Source: Paenibacillus curdlanolyticus YK9 (lineage in GTDB: Bacteria > Bacillota > Bacilli > Paenibacillales > Paenibacillaceae). From it: 64,000 bases of DNA. Of this stretch, positions 52,828 to 62,489 are shown in pieces. The stretch covers positions 266,363-330,362 of the forward strand of contig NZ_AEDD01000003.1 in NCBI RefSeq assembly GCF_000179615.1. Direction: 5' to 3'. Each line of letters starts with the position of its first letter. Position 1 is the stretch's first letter. The notes below the pieces were generated by a model. That model saw only the letters and a program-made list of their open reading frames with translations. It had not been told where the DNA came from and searched no databases. The position numbers and the translations under genes are program-made.

Positions 52828-55800
52828 CTAACCCTTTCTAGCCATGCTCTGCACGTCAATCACACTATGGAGGGCAGACATCAACTCATTTTTTAACTGG
52901 CGAGCGCGATCCCGGCTGACCGATTCAGGTAAATATTCAAAGAAAATGCACATCTTCCCCTCTGAGCTGATGACGGAATTGAACTCCATACAATGTAACA
53001 GTCCATTGTTCCGGTACCATACCGCACCAAAGTAGTCATCCCGACAATCTTTCAGTAACTTGTTATCCTCGCGCTCATCCAATGTGCTTCTGACGTCCCC
53101 GATGTAATTGAACAGAATTTGCGGATTTAACGACGCTAATTTTTCATTTTTGGCAACATATCTTTCAATTCCGTAATTCAGCCCACGATTAGGCAACTGC
53201 GTCAATACTTCCTGTACATGACGTACCGCTTCCGTCAAACTATTTTGCTTCTCAAACATCACTGGGAACAGACTAGTAAACCATCCAACCGTGTAGCTTA
53301 AGTCAAGACGGTCGTCCAGCTCCTCCCTTCCATGCCCTTCGAGCCCCAACAAAAACCGCTCGACGCCGAATACGCTCGTTAATGCGACTGACAAAGCAGA
53401 CAACACGACCTGACCCGGATCTGTCTGGAACGTTGTTCGACACTCCTGAAGCAAACGCTCTGTGTCCTCGGCGGAAAGCTCAATCCATTCCTGCTCTCTG
53501 TGAGTCGTCTCTTCATCGGTTTCCTCGAATAGATTTTCGACCTGTTCAGCCGCTAGCGACTCCCAATAAGACACGTCAAATCGGCGTTCTGCCGACCCTT
53601 TGCTAAGGCTCTCACTCCACTGTTTATAAGAAGCACCTGGGAGTAATGATTGTGATTCGCGCCCCTTGCGGAATTCTTCGTATCGCCACTGAATGTCCTC
53701 GATTACAATACGGAAAGAAACTCCGTCAATGACGAGATGATGGCATAACACCAGCAGTTTCTTAGGCTTCTGCCGACCAAAATCGAATACAATTGCCTTG
53801 AGCAGCAAATCGTTTTTCAAATCACATCGTTCCTGAATGGAAACGCCGATTTCTTTTACCTTGTGCAGTTGCTCCGATTCCGCAATGTATGATAGATCAT
53901 AATGGCAAAGCTGGAACTTCGGCGTCGCTTCGATATCTCGTACGGCCTGTACGAAGCGGTCCCCTTGCAGGAAGTAATGGGCGCGTAGCATATCGTGGCT
54001 GTCCACCGTATGTTGGAACGCCCGCTCCAGGCTGACAAAGTCAGCGTCATGTGCAAGCTCGAACATATGCCCCATGTTGAAATAATTAGGTTGCGGCACA
54101 TCTTTCTCTAGAAACCATTGTTGAATCGGAAGCAGCGGAACTTCGCCGTTCCCGCTCTCGGACGAATGCGCTTCAGCGGCAGTCGGCGCTTCCGTCAGCT
54201 TTATAGCTTCACTGACAGCGGCGACGGAGCGATAAGAGAAGATGTCTTTTACCGTTACGCGCAAGTTCATCCGTTTGCATCTTTGAACAACCTGAATCGC
54301 TTTAATGGAGTCTCCTCCGAGCTCAAAGAAGCTTTCATCGATGCCAACTTCACTTATTTTCAACACGTCTTTCCAAATATTGCATAGCGTTTCCTGTAAT
54401 TGATTTTCCGGAGCTCTGTACACTTTCTCCTCCGTTTGAATCCCCTTAGGAACGGGTAGTTTACTGCGATCTACCTTTCCATTCACGTTAACAGGAATGT
54501 GCGGCACAGCTAGTATAACTTTCGGTATCATATATTCCGGCAAACGTTGCATTAGCGTAGCTTTAATATGGTTGACATCCAACGGTTCGTCGGATACTAC
54601 GTAGGCGCACAGGAACACTTCTCCATCATGATCCGTACAGTCAATGACATGAGCGCTACGGATTTGGTCATACTCCAACAGCTTTCCTTCAATTTCATCC
54701 AGCTCGATGCGGAACGAACGAATTTTGACCTGTCGGTCTTTCCGCCCCCAATATTCGATATCTCCGCTTGGAAGATACCTTCCCCAATCTCCGGTCTTAT
54801 ACATTCTCTCGTGACGATCGGCGACAAAAGGATCTGCCAAAAACCGCTCCTCATTTAAGCTCTCATTGTTCAAATAACCACGTGCCAAACATGCGCCCGA
54901 TACGTAAATTTCTCCTACGGCGCCGACAGGAACCGGTTGCCTATATCCGTCAAGAATATAAATTCTAGTGTTGTCTATCGGTTGGCCGATCAGGACAGAA
55001 GGACGTTCCGTATCCAGATTGTTTTTCGTTACCTTGTAAACGATACATCCGACAGTTGCTTCGGTCGGCCCGTACTCATTGTATATTTCAGTTCCATCTT
55101 CGCAACGCATTAGCAGTTCTTCCGTTTTCCTGGAGCTCAGCGCCTCTCCTCCAACAATGAACTTACGAACACTACTCAATGACACATCGCTATGTTGCAA
55201 GTAGTATAAATGAGCCGGCGTCAACTTCATCGTATTACTTCGGTTTTCATCGCTGATTCCTTGAATAACCGTCTCGAAATCGCCATTGTAAATTTCGATC
55301 GTGGAGCCCGCAAATAACGGACAAAAAATACTCGTAACCGTTAAATCAAAGGTCAATGGCGAGTACAGTGGAAATACAGGCTGCCGCTCCGCATAATAGT
55401 AGCGATTCGCCCATTGGATATAATTCACTACGCTGCGGTGCTCGACTACTACCCCTTTAGGTTTGCCGGTCGTACCGGATGTAAACAGAACGTACGCGGC
55501 ATTCGACGGATTGGCTGCAACGATCGACCGGCATGCGTCTAACTGATCAAGATCTTTACGATCATATTGATTTTTCATTTTCACGAGCGGTCGCTCGCTC
55601 GCATTCGACTCGTTTTTGTCCACTTCCAGAATCGCATCATACCGGAACAGCGTCAGCTCGTTAACGACAGTATGCACTTTTTTCGAACATTGCACGGAGC
55701 GAATGACAGGGAAATCGACTTGCAAATCTTCCAAATACTTAGGGGATACGAACAGCTCCGTCTCCCAGCCGATTTTCGTTGTGTAACCTACTTGGCTATG

Positions 55801-58800
55801 CTCCCTTTTGAATTGCGTCATGGATTGAATCAGCTGTTTTTTCAAGTTTGGATCCAACACATCCCCGAAGAACAACACCCCGGTACCTGCGAGCAGATCA
55901 ATCGCTTTGCTTACAATGTTGCGGAAATAGTTAAGGCCGCCGAAACAGTGAATGACGCTATTCATAATAATGACATCGTATGCCCCTGGCTCTAACCGAT
56001 CAATATCAGCCGCCTGCATGACTATAAATTCGGTATTGGCAACGCCTGCCGCTGTCACTCTCTCGATATTTTTGGCGATAATAGTTTCGGATAAGTCAAT
56101 GCCCACATACTTTTTAACTTCGGGCGCTACTTCAAAGGCCGTGATCCCGGATCCGCATCCGATTTCCAGCACTTTGGCGTCTTTATGCAAATACGGACGG
56201 ATTTTACTCAGTGCGTTACTTTTGTATTCCGCCATCTCCAGTTCGCTGAAGTGCTCGCCGGTATAGCTGCTTACCCAGCCACTTCCGCTGATTTCATCGG
56301 TTGAGATTTCTGAGACGTAGTTCCAGATTTGGCTATTCATGAGCTCGCTGGACTGTTCTATGTTCTCCAAATAAACATGTTCCGTGTCCAAACAAATAAA
56401 GGAGCGCAGCGATTCGCAAGACCACTGCAGCTTGTCCAACAACCCGATATATTTTTTCTCGGATACGATTGTTATCATGCCGGAAGCTTCCACAATCGTT
56501 TCCAGACGCTCTATCGGAAATCTGGCGTCGAGAGGAACATAAGCCCCTCCTGTTTTCAAAGTTCCGAGTATGCCGACGATCATTTCCGGTGAATGATCCG
56601 CGAGTATGCCGACAAATGCACCTTCGCGAACCTTTTCCCGCTCGTACAAAAATGCAGCCAGACGCTCCGACTGTTCATCCAATTCCTTATAAGTAACTTC
56701 CCGACCCCCATGTCGAACGGCCACCTGATCCGGTACTTCTTTCACCCGCTCTTTGAAAATCTCATGAATCGTTTTATATGGAATGTCTGTCTCTTTCGCT
56801 TGCAGCATTTGTTCCCATTGACGATCCGTTAGCAAATTGCACTGACCCAGGGGCTGCTCTGGTTCCGAGACCAGTTGATCAAGCAACTGCAAGTATACTG
56901 CCGTCAAATTCTCAATGAACGCTTCGGAATACGCTCCCTTATAATATTCCAGCAAACAATAAATTTGACCGTCGTCCGTTTCGGTAAAGTCAAATTCCAA
57001 ATCCCACTTCGACGATACGTGCTCGATGATATCGGCTTTGCGAATTTGAATATCGGTCAGCTCCGATAATACGGACTGAACACCTTTGTCAAGCTTAATA
57101 TTTTGCAGTACGACGTTTACGTTGAATAACGGCGAGCGGCTCGTGTCTCTTGGCAATTGCAGCTTATCTACCAGCAGATCGAATGGGTAGTCTTGGTGTT
57201 CAATCGCCTCTAGTATGTTTCGCTTTACTTCCGACAACAGCTTGACAAATGAGTCGTCTGATTTCACTGTCGTTCGCAGTGCCAGCGTGTTAACAAAAAA
57301 TCCGATGACGTTCCGCAAATCAAAATGAGAGCGACCGGCTACAGGAGAGCCGATAATTAAATCATCTTGACCTGTATAGCGATGCATCAACACATATACA
57401 GAAGAAAGGAGTGCCATATACAAGGTGACATCATGCGTTCTCGATAAAGATTGCAACTTGCGGGTTAACGATTCAGGAATAAAAAACGGATAATGCGCGC
57501 CTTCAAAATTAAAGACGGCAGGTCGCGGTTTGTCGCCCGTAAGCTCGCAAACTGGAAGAGTTCCCGAAAACTTGTTCAGCCAGTATCTTTCCTGATTCGC
57601 AAATTGCTCTTGCTGTAACAGACCGTTCTGCCAAACGGAAAAGTCTTTATAATGAATGGAGAGTGGCATCAATTCAAGAGATTTGTTAACGGAAAAATGC
57701 TCATATAAACTTAGCGTTTCACGGATCATTACTTCAACCGACCAGCCGTCGGAAATAATGTGATGAATGACAAACAGGAAAACATATTTTTGTGGTCCCG
57801 TTTGAATCATGACATTACGGAATAACGGTCCTGTTTCGATATCAAAAGATTCGTTTTTGTATGCAGTCAATAATTCTTTTGTTTTCCACGGTACGTCGTA
57901 TTCATCGTTCAACACAATCATCTCAAACGGAAGGTCAACCGTCCGCCCGATTTTCTGCTTTAACTCTCCCGCTTCTAACACGAATGTCGTTCGCAGCGTT
58001 TCGTGTCTCTCCACCATGAAACGCAACGCTTTTTCAAATGCTTCGATTTGGAACTCGCCTTCGATTGAAATTTCCTGATGCATATTGTAAGCTTTTTGAT
58101 CATCCTGCATTTGATCCAGAACCCACAGTCTGCGTTGTGCAAAAGACACAGGATATGCATCCAACTGTGGTTGCAGTTCAATAGAAGAATAGCTTTGCGT
58201 TATACTGCCGATAACTTCCATGGCAATCCCTTCAACCGTAGGGAACGCGAACAACGTATCAAAACTTAACTTCTTATTGAGTTCTTTGGCAATGAGGTTA
58301 ATAAGCTGAATTCCCAACAAGGAGTCTCCACCTAACTCGAAGAAACTGTCGGTTCTTTGAACATCGGGCACGCCCAGGATACCGCTAAACAGCTCTATCA
58401 ACTTGCCTTCCACGAAGGCTGTATCAAGCAAAGTTACCGTATGCTCATTGTTAGCAGCATCCGGTTCCGTCAAGCGCTGCTTCTCTCGGACGATCGCTTC
58501 CTGATTCGCCTCAGGCAAATCAACCCAATGCCGCTTTTTTTGAAATACGTATGTTGGTAAAGAAAGTTTGCGGCAGGCACTTCCGAAATTATGAAACCAT
58601 TGTTCCAAAGCCGTTTCATCGCCACGTAAGTAAGCTTCCAACGTTGGCTTCAGCAATTCCGAAATCGAATCACTCATCACTAAAAATGATGGAGTCTGCT
58701 CCCATTCAACTAGCAGCTCTCTTAACCCTTCAAGCAGCTCCACTGCACCTGTTGCGCTGAGAGCAACTTTGTGAGCGTATTGCCCACGGCCCGTGCAGAC

Positions 58801-60363
58801 GGTGTAGCACAAACTCGGAAAATGTACGTCGGGCGTATCCTCTAGAAAAGCCACATATTTGGCGACTAGCGATTGCAGCGAATCTTGTGTTAAGGCTGAC
58901 AGTACAAACGGAAACTCTTTTAATGGCGCCGACTCTTCTGTCAATAAATTCTCCTCATACTGCTCCAGAACGATGTGACAGTTCGTTCCATTAAAACCGA
59001 ACGCACTGACTCCCGCCCGCCGCGGAAATCCTTCTGGACTCCACTCTTCCAGGCGATCTGCCACATACACCGGCGAATTAATAAAGTCGATAAACGCATT
59101 AGGCTCGTTAAAATGAAGGGTAGGCGGAATTTGGCCATTTTTCACAGCCAAAACCGTCTTTATTAATCCGGCGATGCCGGACGCTCCTTCGATCAGATGC
59201 CCCACATTCGTTTTTACAGAACCAATACCGCAAAACTGCTTGTCTTTTGTATAGGCAGCAAAGGCTTTGGTTATTGCGGAAATTTCGATCGGATCACCTA
59301 ACTTGGTGCCAGTTCCATGTGCCTCAATATAGGTAATCGACCTCGGATCGATCTTGGCATTTTTCCATGCTTTTTTATACATTTCTGACTGGGCTGCCGG
59401 GTTCGGGGCAGTAATATTGGAAGATCGACCGTCGTTGTTAATAGCATTGCCGATTATAACGGCATAAATATGATCTCCATCCTCTATCGCTTTCTTTAAC
59501 GATTTGAGGATAACTACACCGCCGCCTTCTCCTCGAACGACTCCATTGGCATCGTTATCGAACGCTTTGCATTTTTCGTCTTCGGAGGTAATGCCTACTG
59601 TTTCCGAATAATCATTTTTCATATTAACGGGGAACAATTGCAAGTTAATGGCCCCCGCTACCGCCATTGTGCACTCTCCAGTTTTTATCGCCTGCGCAGC
59701 ATAGTGAACCGCTACCAACGAAGAGGAACAAGTAGAAGAAAAAGCGAGAGCAGGACCGTTCAAATTGAAAACGTGTGATACTCGGGATGCGATAAATGGA
59801 ACAAGATTGCCCGGTACGGCTGAAGGAGGCAGTGCGTCCGAGATCGCTGCGGCATATTGGTTTATGCAATTGCCGATATAAACACCCGTATTGGTGTTAT
59901 TCATCTTAGTGCCGCCAAGTCCAGCATCTTCAAACGCTTCATATGTCATTTCCAAAAACATCCGCTGCTGTGGATCCATAAATTTGGCTTCGCCAGGCAC
60001 GATTTGAAAGAAGTCGTTATCAAACTTGTCCACTTCATCCAAAAATCCGCCAGACCAATAATCACTGCCGCCAGTCAATGAATCCGGGCCCATTTGTGAA
60101 AGAAAACGGTCGGTATCTTGTTTGCGAGAATCTGGAAATGGTCGTATGCTATCTACCCCGCCTACAAGATTATTCCAAAACTCCTCTTTGTTGTTCGCCA
60201 TAGGCATGCGACAGGAAAGGCCGATGATCGCCACTTTATCTTCTTGCTCGCCACTTTTTTCTCCCTGATCGGAAAACTCCATAAGCAACTTATGCGCCGT
60301 TTCTTTCGTAATTTCGTTGTTACGCAAAAGCTGCAAAATGTATTGAATATGATTATTTCCCAT
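52828..60363 (-). CDS. Hybrid PKS-NRPS: KS-ACP-C-A(MT)-PCP-E
   Basis: A 2511-residue megaenzyme. An N-terminal helical docking tail (1-40) is followed by KS (~41-480, with Cys212 in STCSSSL, His349 in HGTGTKLGD and His389 in NVGHLIEGAS), a linker with no AT, and ACP (Ser~681, GGDSLLG). Then C (~735-1180, HHIISDG) and A (~1198-1975), split by a methyltransferase (~1300-1600, VLEIGCGSG) between A2 (GGAYVPLD) and A3 (LFTSGTTGKPKG). PCP (Ser~2019) and E (~2075-2500: LLPIQQWF, HHLVIDG, EGHGRE, TVGWFTSLFP, FNYIGD) complete it. The A-domain code reads DLTKIGEVGK, the Asn signature. Malonyl supply should come from the separate AT. No TE or C follows the E domain. Confidence 0.93.
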   Translation of the reverse strand: MGNNHIQYILQLLRNNEITKETAHKLLMEFSDQGEKSGEQEDKVAIIGLSCRMPMANNKEEFWNNLVGGVDSIRPFPDSRKQDTDRFLSQMGPDSLTGGSDYWSGGFLDEVDKFDNDFFQIVPGEAKFMDPQQRMFLEMTYEAFEDAGLGGTKMNNTNTGVYIGNCINQYAAAISDALPPSAVPGNLVPFIASRVSHVFNLNGPALAFSSTCSSSLVAVHYAAQAIKTGECTMAVAGAINLQLFPVNMKNDYSETVGITSEDEKCKAFDNDANGVVRGEGGGVVILKSLKKAIEDGDHIYAVIIGNAINNDGRSSNITAPNPAAQSEMYKKAWKNAKIDPRSITYIEAHGTGTKLGDPIEISAITKAFAAYTKDKQFCGIGSVKTNVGHLIEGASGIAGLIKTVLAVKNGQIPPTLHFNEPNAFIDFINSPVYVADRLEEWSPEGFPRRAGVSAFGFNGTNCHIVLEQYEENLLTEESAPLKEFPFVLSALTQDSLQSLVAKYVAFLEDTPDVHFPSLCYTVCTGRGQYAHKVALSATGAVELLEGLRELLVEWEQTPSFLVMSDSISELLKPTLEAYLRGDETALEQWFHNFGSACRKLSLPTYVFQKKRHWVDLPEANQEAIVREKQRLTEPDAANNEHTVTLLDTAFVEGKLIELFSGILGVPDVQRTDSFFELGGDSLLGIQLINLIAKELNKKLSFDTLFAFPTVEGIAMEVIGSITQSYSSIELQPQLDAYPVSFAQRRLWVLDQMQDDQKAYNMHQEISIEGEFQIEAFEKALRFMVERHETLRTTFVLEAGELKQKIGRTVDLPFEMIVLNDEYDVPWKTKELLTAYKNESFDIETGPLFRNVMIQTGPQKYVFLFVIHHIISDGWSVEVMIRETLSLYEHFSVNKSLELMPLSIHYKDFSVWQNGLLQQEQFANQERYWLNKFSGTLPVCELTGDKPRPAVFNFEGAHYPFFIPESLTRKLQSLSRTHDVTLYMALLSSVYVLMHRYTGQDDLIIGSPVAGRSHFDLRNVIGFFVNTLALRTTVKSDDSFVKLLSEVKRNILEAIEHQDYPFDLLVDKLQLPRDTSRSPLFNVNVVLQNIKLDKGVQSVLSELTDIQIRKADIIEHVSSKWDLEFDFTETDDGQIYCLLEYYKGAYSEAFIENLTAVYLQLLDQLVSEPEQPLGQCNLLTDRQWEQMLQAKETDIPYKTIHEIFKERVKEVPDQVAVRHGGREVTYKELDEQSERLAAFLYEREKVREGAFVGILADHSPEMIVGILGTLKTGGAYVPLDARFPIERLETIVEASGMITIVSEKKYIGLLDKLQWSCESLRSFICLDTEHVYLENIEQSSELMNSQIWNYVSEISTDEISGSGWVSSYTGEHFSELEMAEYKSNALSKIRPYLHKDAKVLEIGCGSGITAFEVAPEVKKYVGIDLSETIIAKNIERVTAAGVANTEFIVMQAADIDRLEPGAYDVIIMNSVIHCFGGLNYFRNIVSKAIDLLAGTGVLFFGDVLDPNLKKQLIQSMTQFKREHSQVGYTTKIGWETELFVSPKYLEDLQVDFPVIRSVQCSKKVHTVVNELTLFRYDAILEVDKNESNASERPLVKMKNQYDRKDLDQLDACRSIVAANPSNAAYVLFTSGTTGKPKGVVVEHRSVVNYIQWANRYYYAERQPVFPLYSPLTFDLTVTSIFCPLFAGSTIEIYNGDFETVIQGISDENRSNTMKLTPAHLYYLQHSDVSLSSVRKFIVGGEALSSRKTEELLMRCEDGTEIYNEYGPTEATVGCIVYKVTKNNLDTERPSVLIGQPIDNTRIYILDGYRQPVPVGAVGEIYVSGACLARGYLNNESLNEERFLADPFVADRHERMYKTGDWGRYLPSGDIEYWGRKDRQVKIRSFRIELDEIEGKLLEYDQIRSAHVIDCTDHDGEVFLCAYVVSDEPLDVNHIKATLMQRLPEYMIPKVILAVPHIPVNVNGKVDRSKLPVPKGIQTEEKVYRAPENQLQETLCNIWKDVLKISEVGIDESFFELGGDSIKAIQVVQRCKRMNLRVTVKDIFSYRSVAAVSEAIKLTEAPTAAEAHSSESGNGEVPLLPIQQWFLEKDVPQPNYFNMGHMFELAHDADFVSLERAFQHTVDSHDMLRAHYFLQGDRFVQAVRDIEATPKFQLCHYDLSYIAESEQLHKVKEIGVSIQERCDLKNDLLLKAIVFDFGRQKPKKLLVLCHHLVIDGVSFRIVIEDIQWRYEEFRKGRESQSLLPGASYKQWSESLSKGSAERRFDVSYWESLAAEQVENLFEETDEETTHREQEWIELSAEDTERLLQECRTTFQTDPGQVVLSALSVALTSVFGVERFLLGLEGHGREELDDRLDLSYTVGWFTSLFPVMFEKQNSLTEAVRHVQEVLTQLPNRGLNYGIERYVAKNEKLASLNPQILFNYIGDVRSTLDEREDNKLLKDCRDDYFGAVWYRNNGLLHCMEFNSVISSEGKMCIFFEYLPESVSRDRARQLKNELMSALHSVIDVQSMARKG

Positions 60364-61159
60364 GACTGCTTGCCACTCCCTCTATCCCAGTCAGTAACTC
60401 GTCTAGTTCACCGTTCAACATTTGGAAAAAAAGCTCTTCGTTTTCTTTTAAATAAAAATGTCCTCCGGTAATAGCGTGCATGTTTAAATGACTGCTCGTA
60501 CACTCCGCCCACTTAGGAAGCCATTCAATCGATACGATAGGATCTTCTGTCCCAGCAAATACGGTCAGCGGGCATCTTAGTGCCACCCCTTCCCGAAATT
60601 CGTATGTATCAATCATTTCAAAATCAGCCTTTATGATCGGCAGAAAAACCTTCATCAACTCATCGTTTTGCAATACCTCATGCGGAGTACCGTTCATTTG
60701 GCGTAATGCATTCGACAACGTATCATCGTTCAATAGATGCAGTGGCGATCGCTCCTCTCGCTCTGCCCCTACTATTCGGGGCGGGTTACAAGCCGAAATG
60801 AACAGACGTTCCGGAGCGCCAGCAGCTTGCTCCTGCAACGTCCTTGCCAGTTCATAAGCGATAAGCGACCCTAGACTGTGCCCAAAAAAAACGTAAGGAA
60901 TGTCCGTAAGGGGACGAATCAAAAACGACAGCAACTGCACCAATCGATCCATTCTCGTATGCAAAGGTTCATTTATTCGTGACCCTCTGCCAGGCAGTTG
61001 GATCGCACAAACTTCCACTCCTTCGGGAAGTTTGTGTACCCAGGAGGAGTAAAATCGAGCTTCTCCTCCAGAGAAAGGAAATGCAAAGAGACGTAATTTA
61101 GGGTTCTCCTTCCTTTTCGCATATAAAAACCAGGAGTCGAAAGATACTGATGGCGGCAC
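60353..61159 (-). CDS. Type II thioesterase (GrsT-like)
   Basis: A 268-residue alpha/beta hydrolase. FPFSGGEARFYSSW opens it, the nucleophile is in FFGHSLGSLIAYELAR, Asp in VFAGTEDPIVS, and His in GGHFYLKEN. Type II thioesterases clear stalled or wrongly loaded carrier proteins. Its end overlaps the synthetase start by 11 bp, so the two are coupled. It might also help release the product, since the synthetase lacks its own TE. Confidence 0.92.
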   Translation of the reverse strand: MPPSVSFDSWFLYAKRKENPKLRLFAFPFSGGEARFYSSWVHKLPEGVEVCAIQLPGRGSRINEPLHTRMDRLVQLLSFLIRPLTDIPYVFFGHSLGSLIAYELARTLQEQAAGAPERLFISACNPPRIVGAEREERSPLHLLNDDTLSNALRQMNGTPHEVLQNDELMKVFLPIIKADFEMIDTYEFREGVALRCPLTVFAGTEDPIVSIEWLPKWAECTSSHLNMHAITGGHFYLKENEELFFQMLNGELDELLTGIEGVASSHGK

Positions 61160-61202
61160 AATTTCTCACCCTTTGCTGCGTTGTTCGTTCATTTCGACAA
61201 GT

Positions 61203-62459
61203 CTATTGAAAGAAGTGTTTAAATTTCGGGTTTTCTTCCAGCATGCGGATCCGTTCACGAACTTCCTCATCCAACGCTTTCTTAAACATTAGAATCGTTT
61301 TTAACAACTCCATAGATTTCTGAATCTGCCCAATCGTGGCAATCTTTTCACTTTCGACCGTCTGTTTTAACAGCCGGAGCTTTTCATTGGAGGCGACGAC
61401 TGCGCTTTCGTATTCTGCGTTGTTCGGATTACGGTTTCGAGTAGCAGCCGCAATCGCCAAACAGCGTCCTATAAATTCCTCGCCCCACTGTCCAACAGCG
61501 GTAGAAGGTTCCCTAGTCGTCTCTTTCGCGCCCAACTCAGATTTAATAAGTTGCAACTGCTGCTGGCCTTCCATCGGAAAGCATCGAGTGGTTGGAAACT
61601 TCTGCTTCATAAGCTTTGTCAGGACCGCTTTCGGGCCGACTTCGATAAACGAGTCTGCCCCTCGTTGTACAAGCTCGTTCATCGTATCGTTCCAACGAAC
61701 TTGTGACACCATTTGCTCTGCCAGCAAGTTTCGAACTTGTTCTTCGGATTCATACGGAAGGGCAGTTACATTGGAAAAAACATCCCACTTCCGCGATTCA
61801 TACGAGACTTTTAAATGTTGCAATTCGACTTTCATTTTTTCCGAGGCTAGTTCCATATAAGGGCTGTGAAACGCTCCGGAAACCGGCAACGTTTTAATTA
61901 TGGCGCCCCTCTTTTCCAGCTCTCGGCCTGCTGCTTGAATAGCTGCGACATCACCTGACAAGATCACTTCGGAATCCGAATTGCAATTTGCCAGTACGAC
62001 CCGCTTCCCGCTACGCTCTATTTGGCTGCACACCTCTTGAATATCTTCAATAGTCGATCCTAGCACCGCCAGCATTCCTCCTCCTGCCGGTGCTAAACTT
62101 TCCATGAATCTGCCACGCTTTTGGACAATTTGGAGCCCATCGGCAAAAGAAATCGCTCCGCTGCATACCAAGGCGGAATATTCCCCTAAACTGTGTCCCG
62201 CACCGAACGAAATAGCCAAAGTAGTTTCTTGCTCAAGCACCCGATAAGCCGCTACGCTTAGCGTAAGGAGGATCGGCTGCAGCATATCCGTTCGATTAAA
62301 CTGCTCAGGTGAGTTATTACACAACGCCGATACATCGATATTCAACAAATCTCCAGCTTCTTCGAATGTTCGGCCAGCCACTTCGAACTGATTGCACAAT
62401 TCGTTGCCCATGCCGATATATTGCGAACCTTGACCGGGAAAAAGAAGCGCTATGTTCAA
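61203..62459 (-). CDS. Trans-acting malonyl-CoA acyltransferase (FabD/FenF-like)
   Basis: A 418-residue protein. Motifs LFPGQGSQYIGMG, nucleophile GHSLGEYSALVC, and GAFHSPYM support a malonyl-specific AT. The last ~100 residues (from about 320) are a helical, charged extension beyond a usual FabD (about 310 residues), similar in size to FenF/ItuD-type enzymes. It can load the KS-ACP of the adjacent synthetase, which has no AT. Confidence 0.92.
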   Translation of the reverse strand: MNIALLFPGQGSQYIGMGNELCNQFEVAGRTFEEAGDLLNIDVSALCNNSPEQFNRTDMLQPILLTLSVAAYRVLEQETTLAISFGAGHSLGEYSALVCSGAISFADGLQIVQKRGRFMESLAPAGGGMLAVLGSTIEDIQEVCSQIERSGKRVVLANCNSDSEVILSGDVAAIQAAGRELEKRGAIIKTLPVSGAFHSPYMELASEKMKVELQHLKVSYESRKWDVFSNVTALPYESEEQVRNLLAEQMVSQVRWNDTMNELVQRGADSFIEVGPKAVLTKLMKQKFPTTRCFPMEGQQQLQLIKSELGAKETTREPSTAVGQWGEEFIGRCLAIAAATRNRNPNNAEYESAVVASNEKLRLLKQTVESEKIATIGQIQKSMELLKTILMFKKALDEEVRERIRMLEENPKFKHFFQ

Positions 62460-62489
62460 ACCTCATCCATCCTTTAGCAAAATTCAGTC

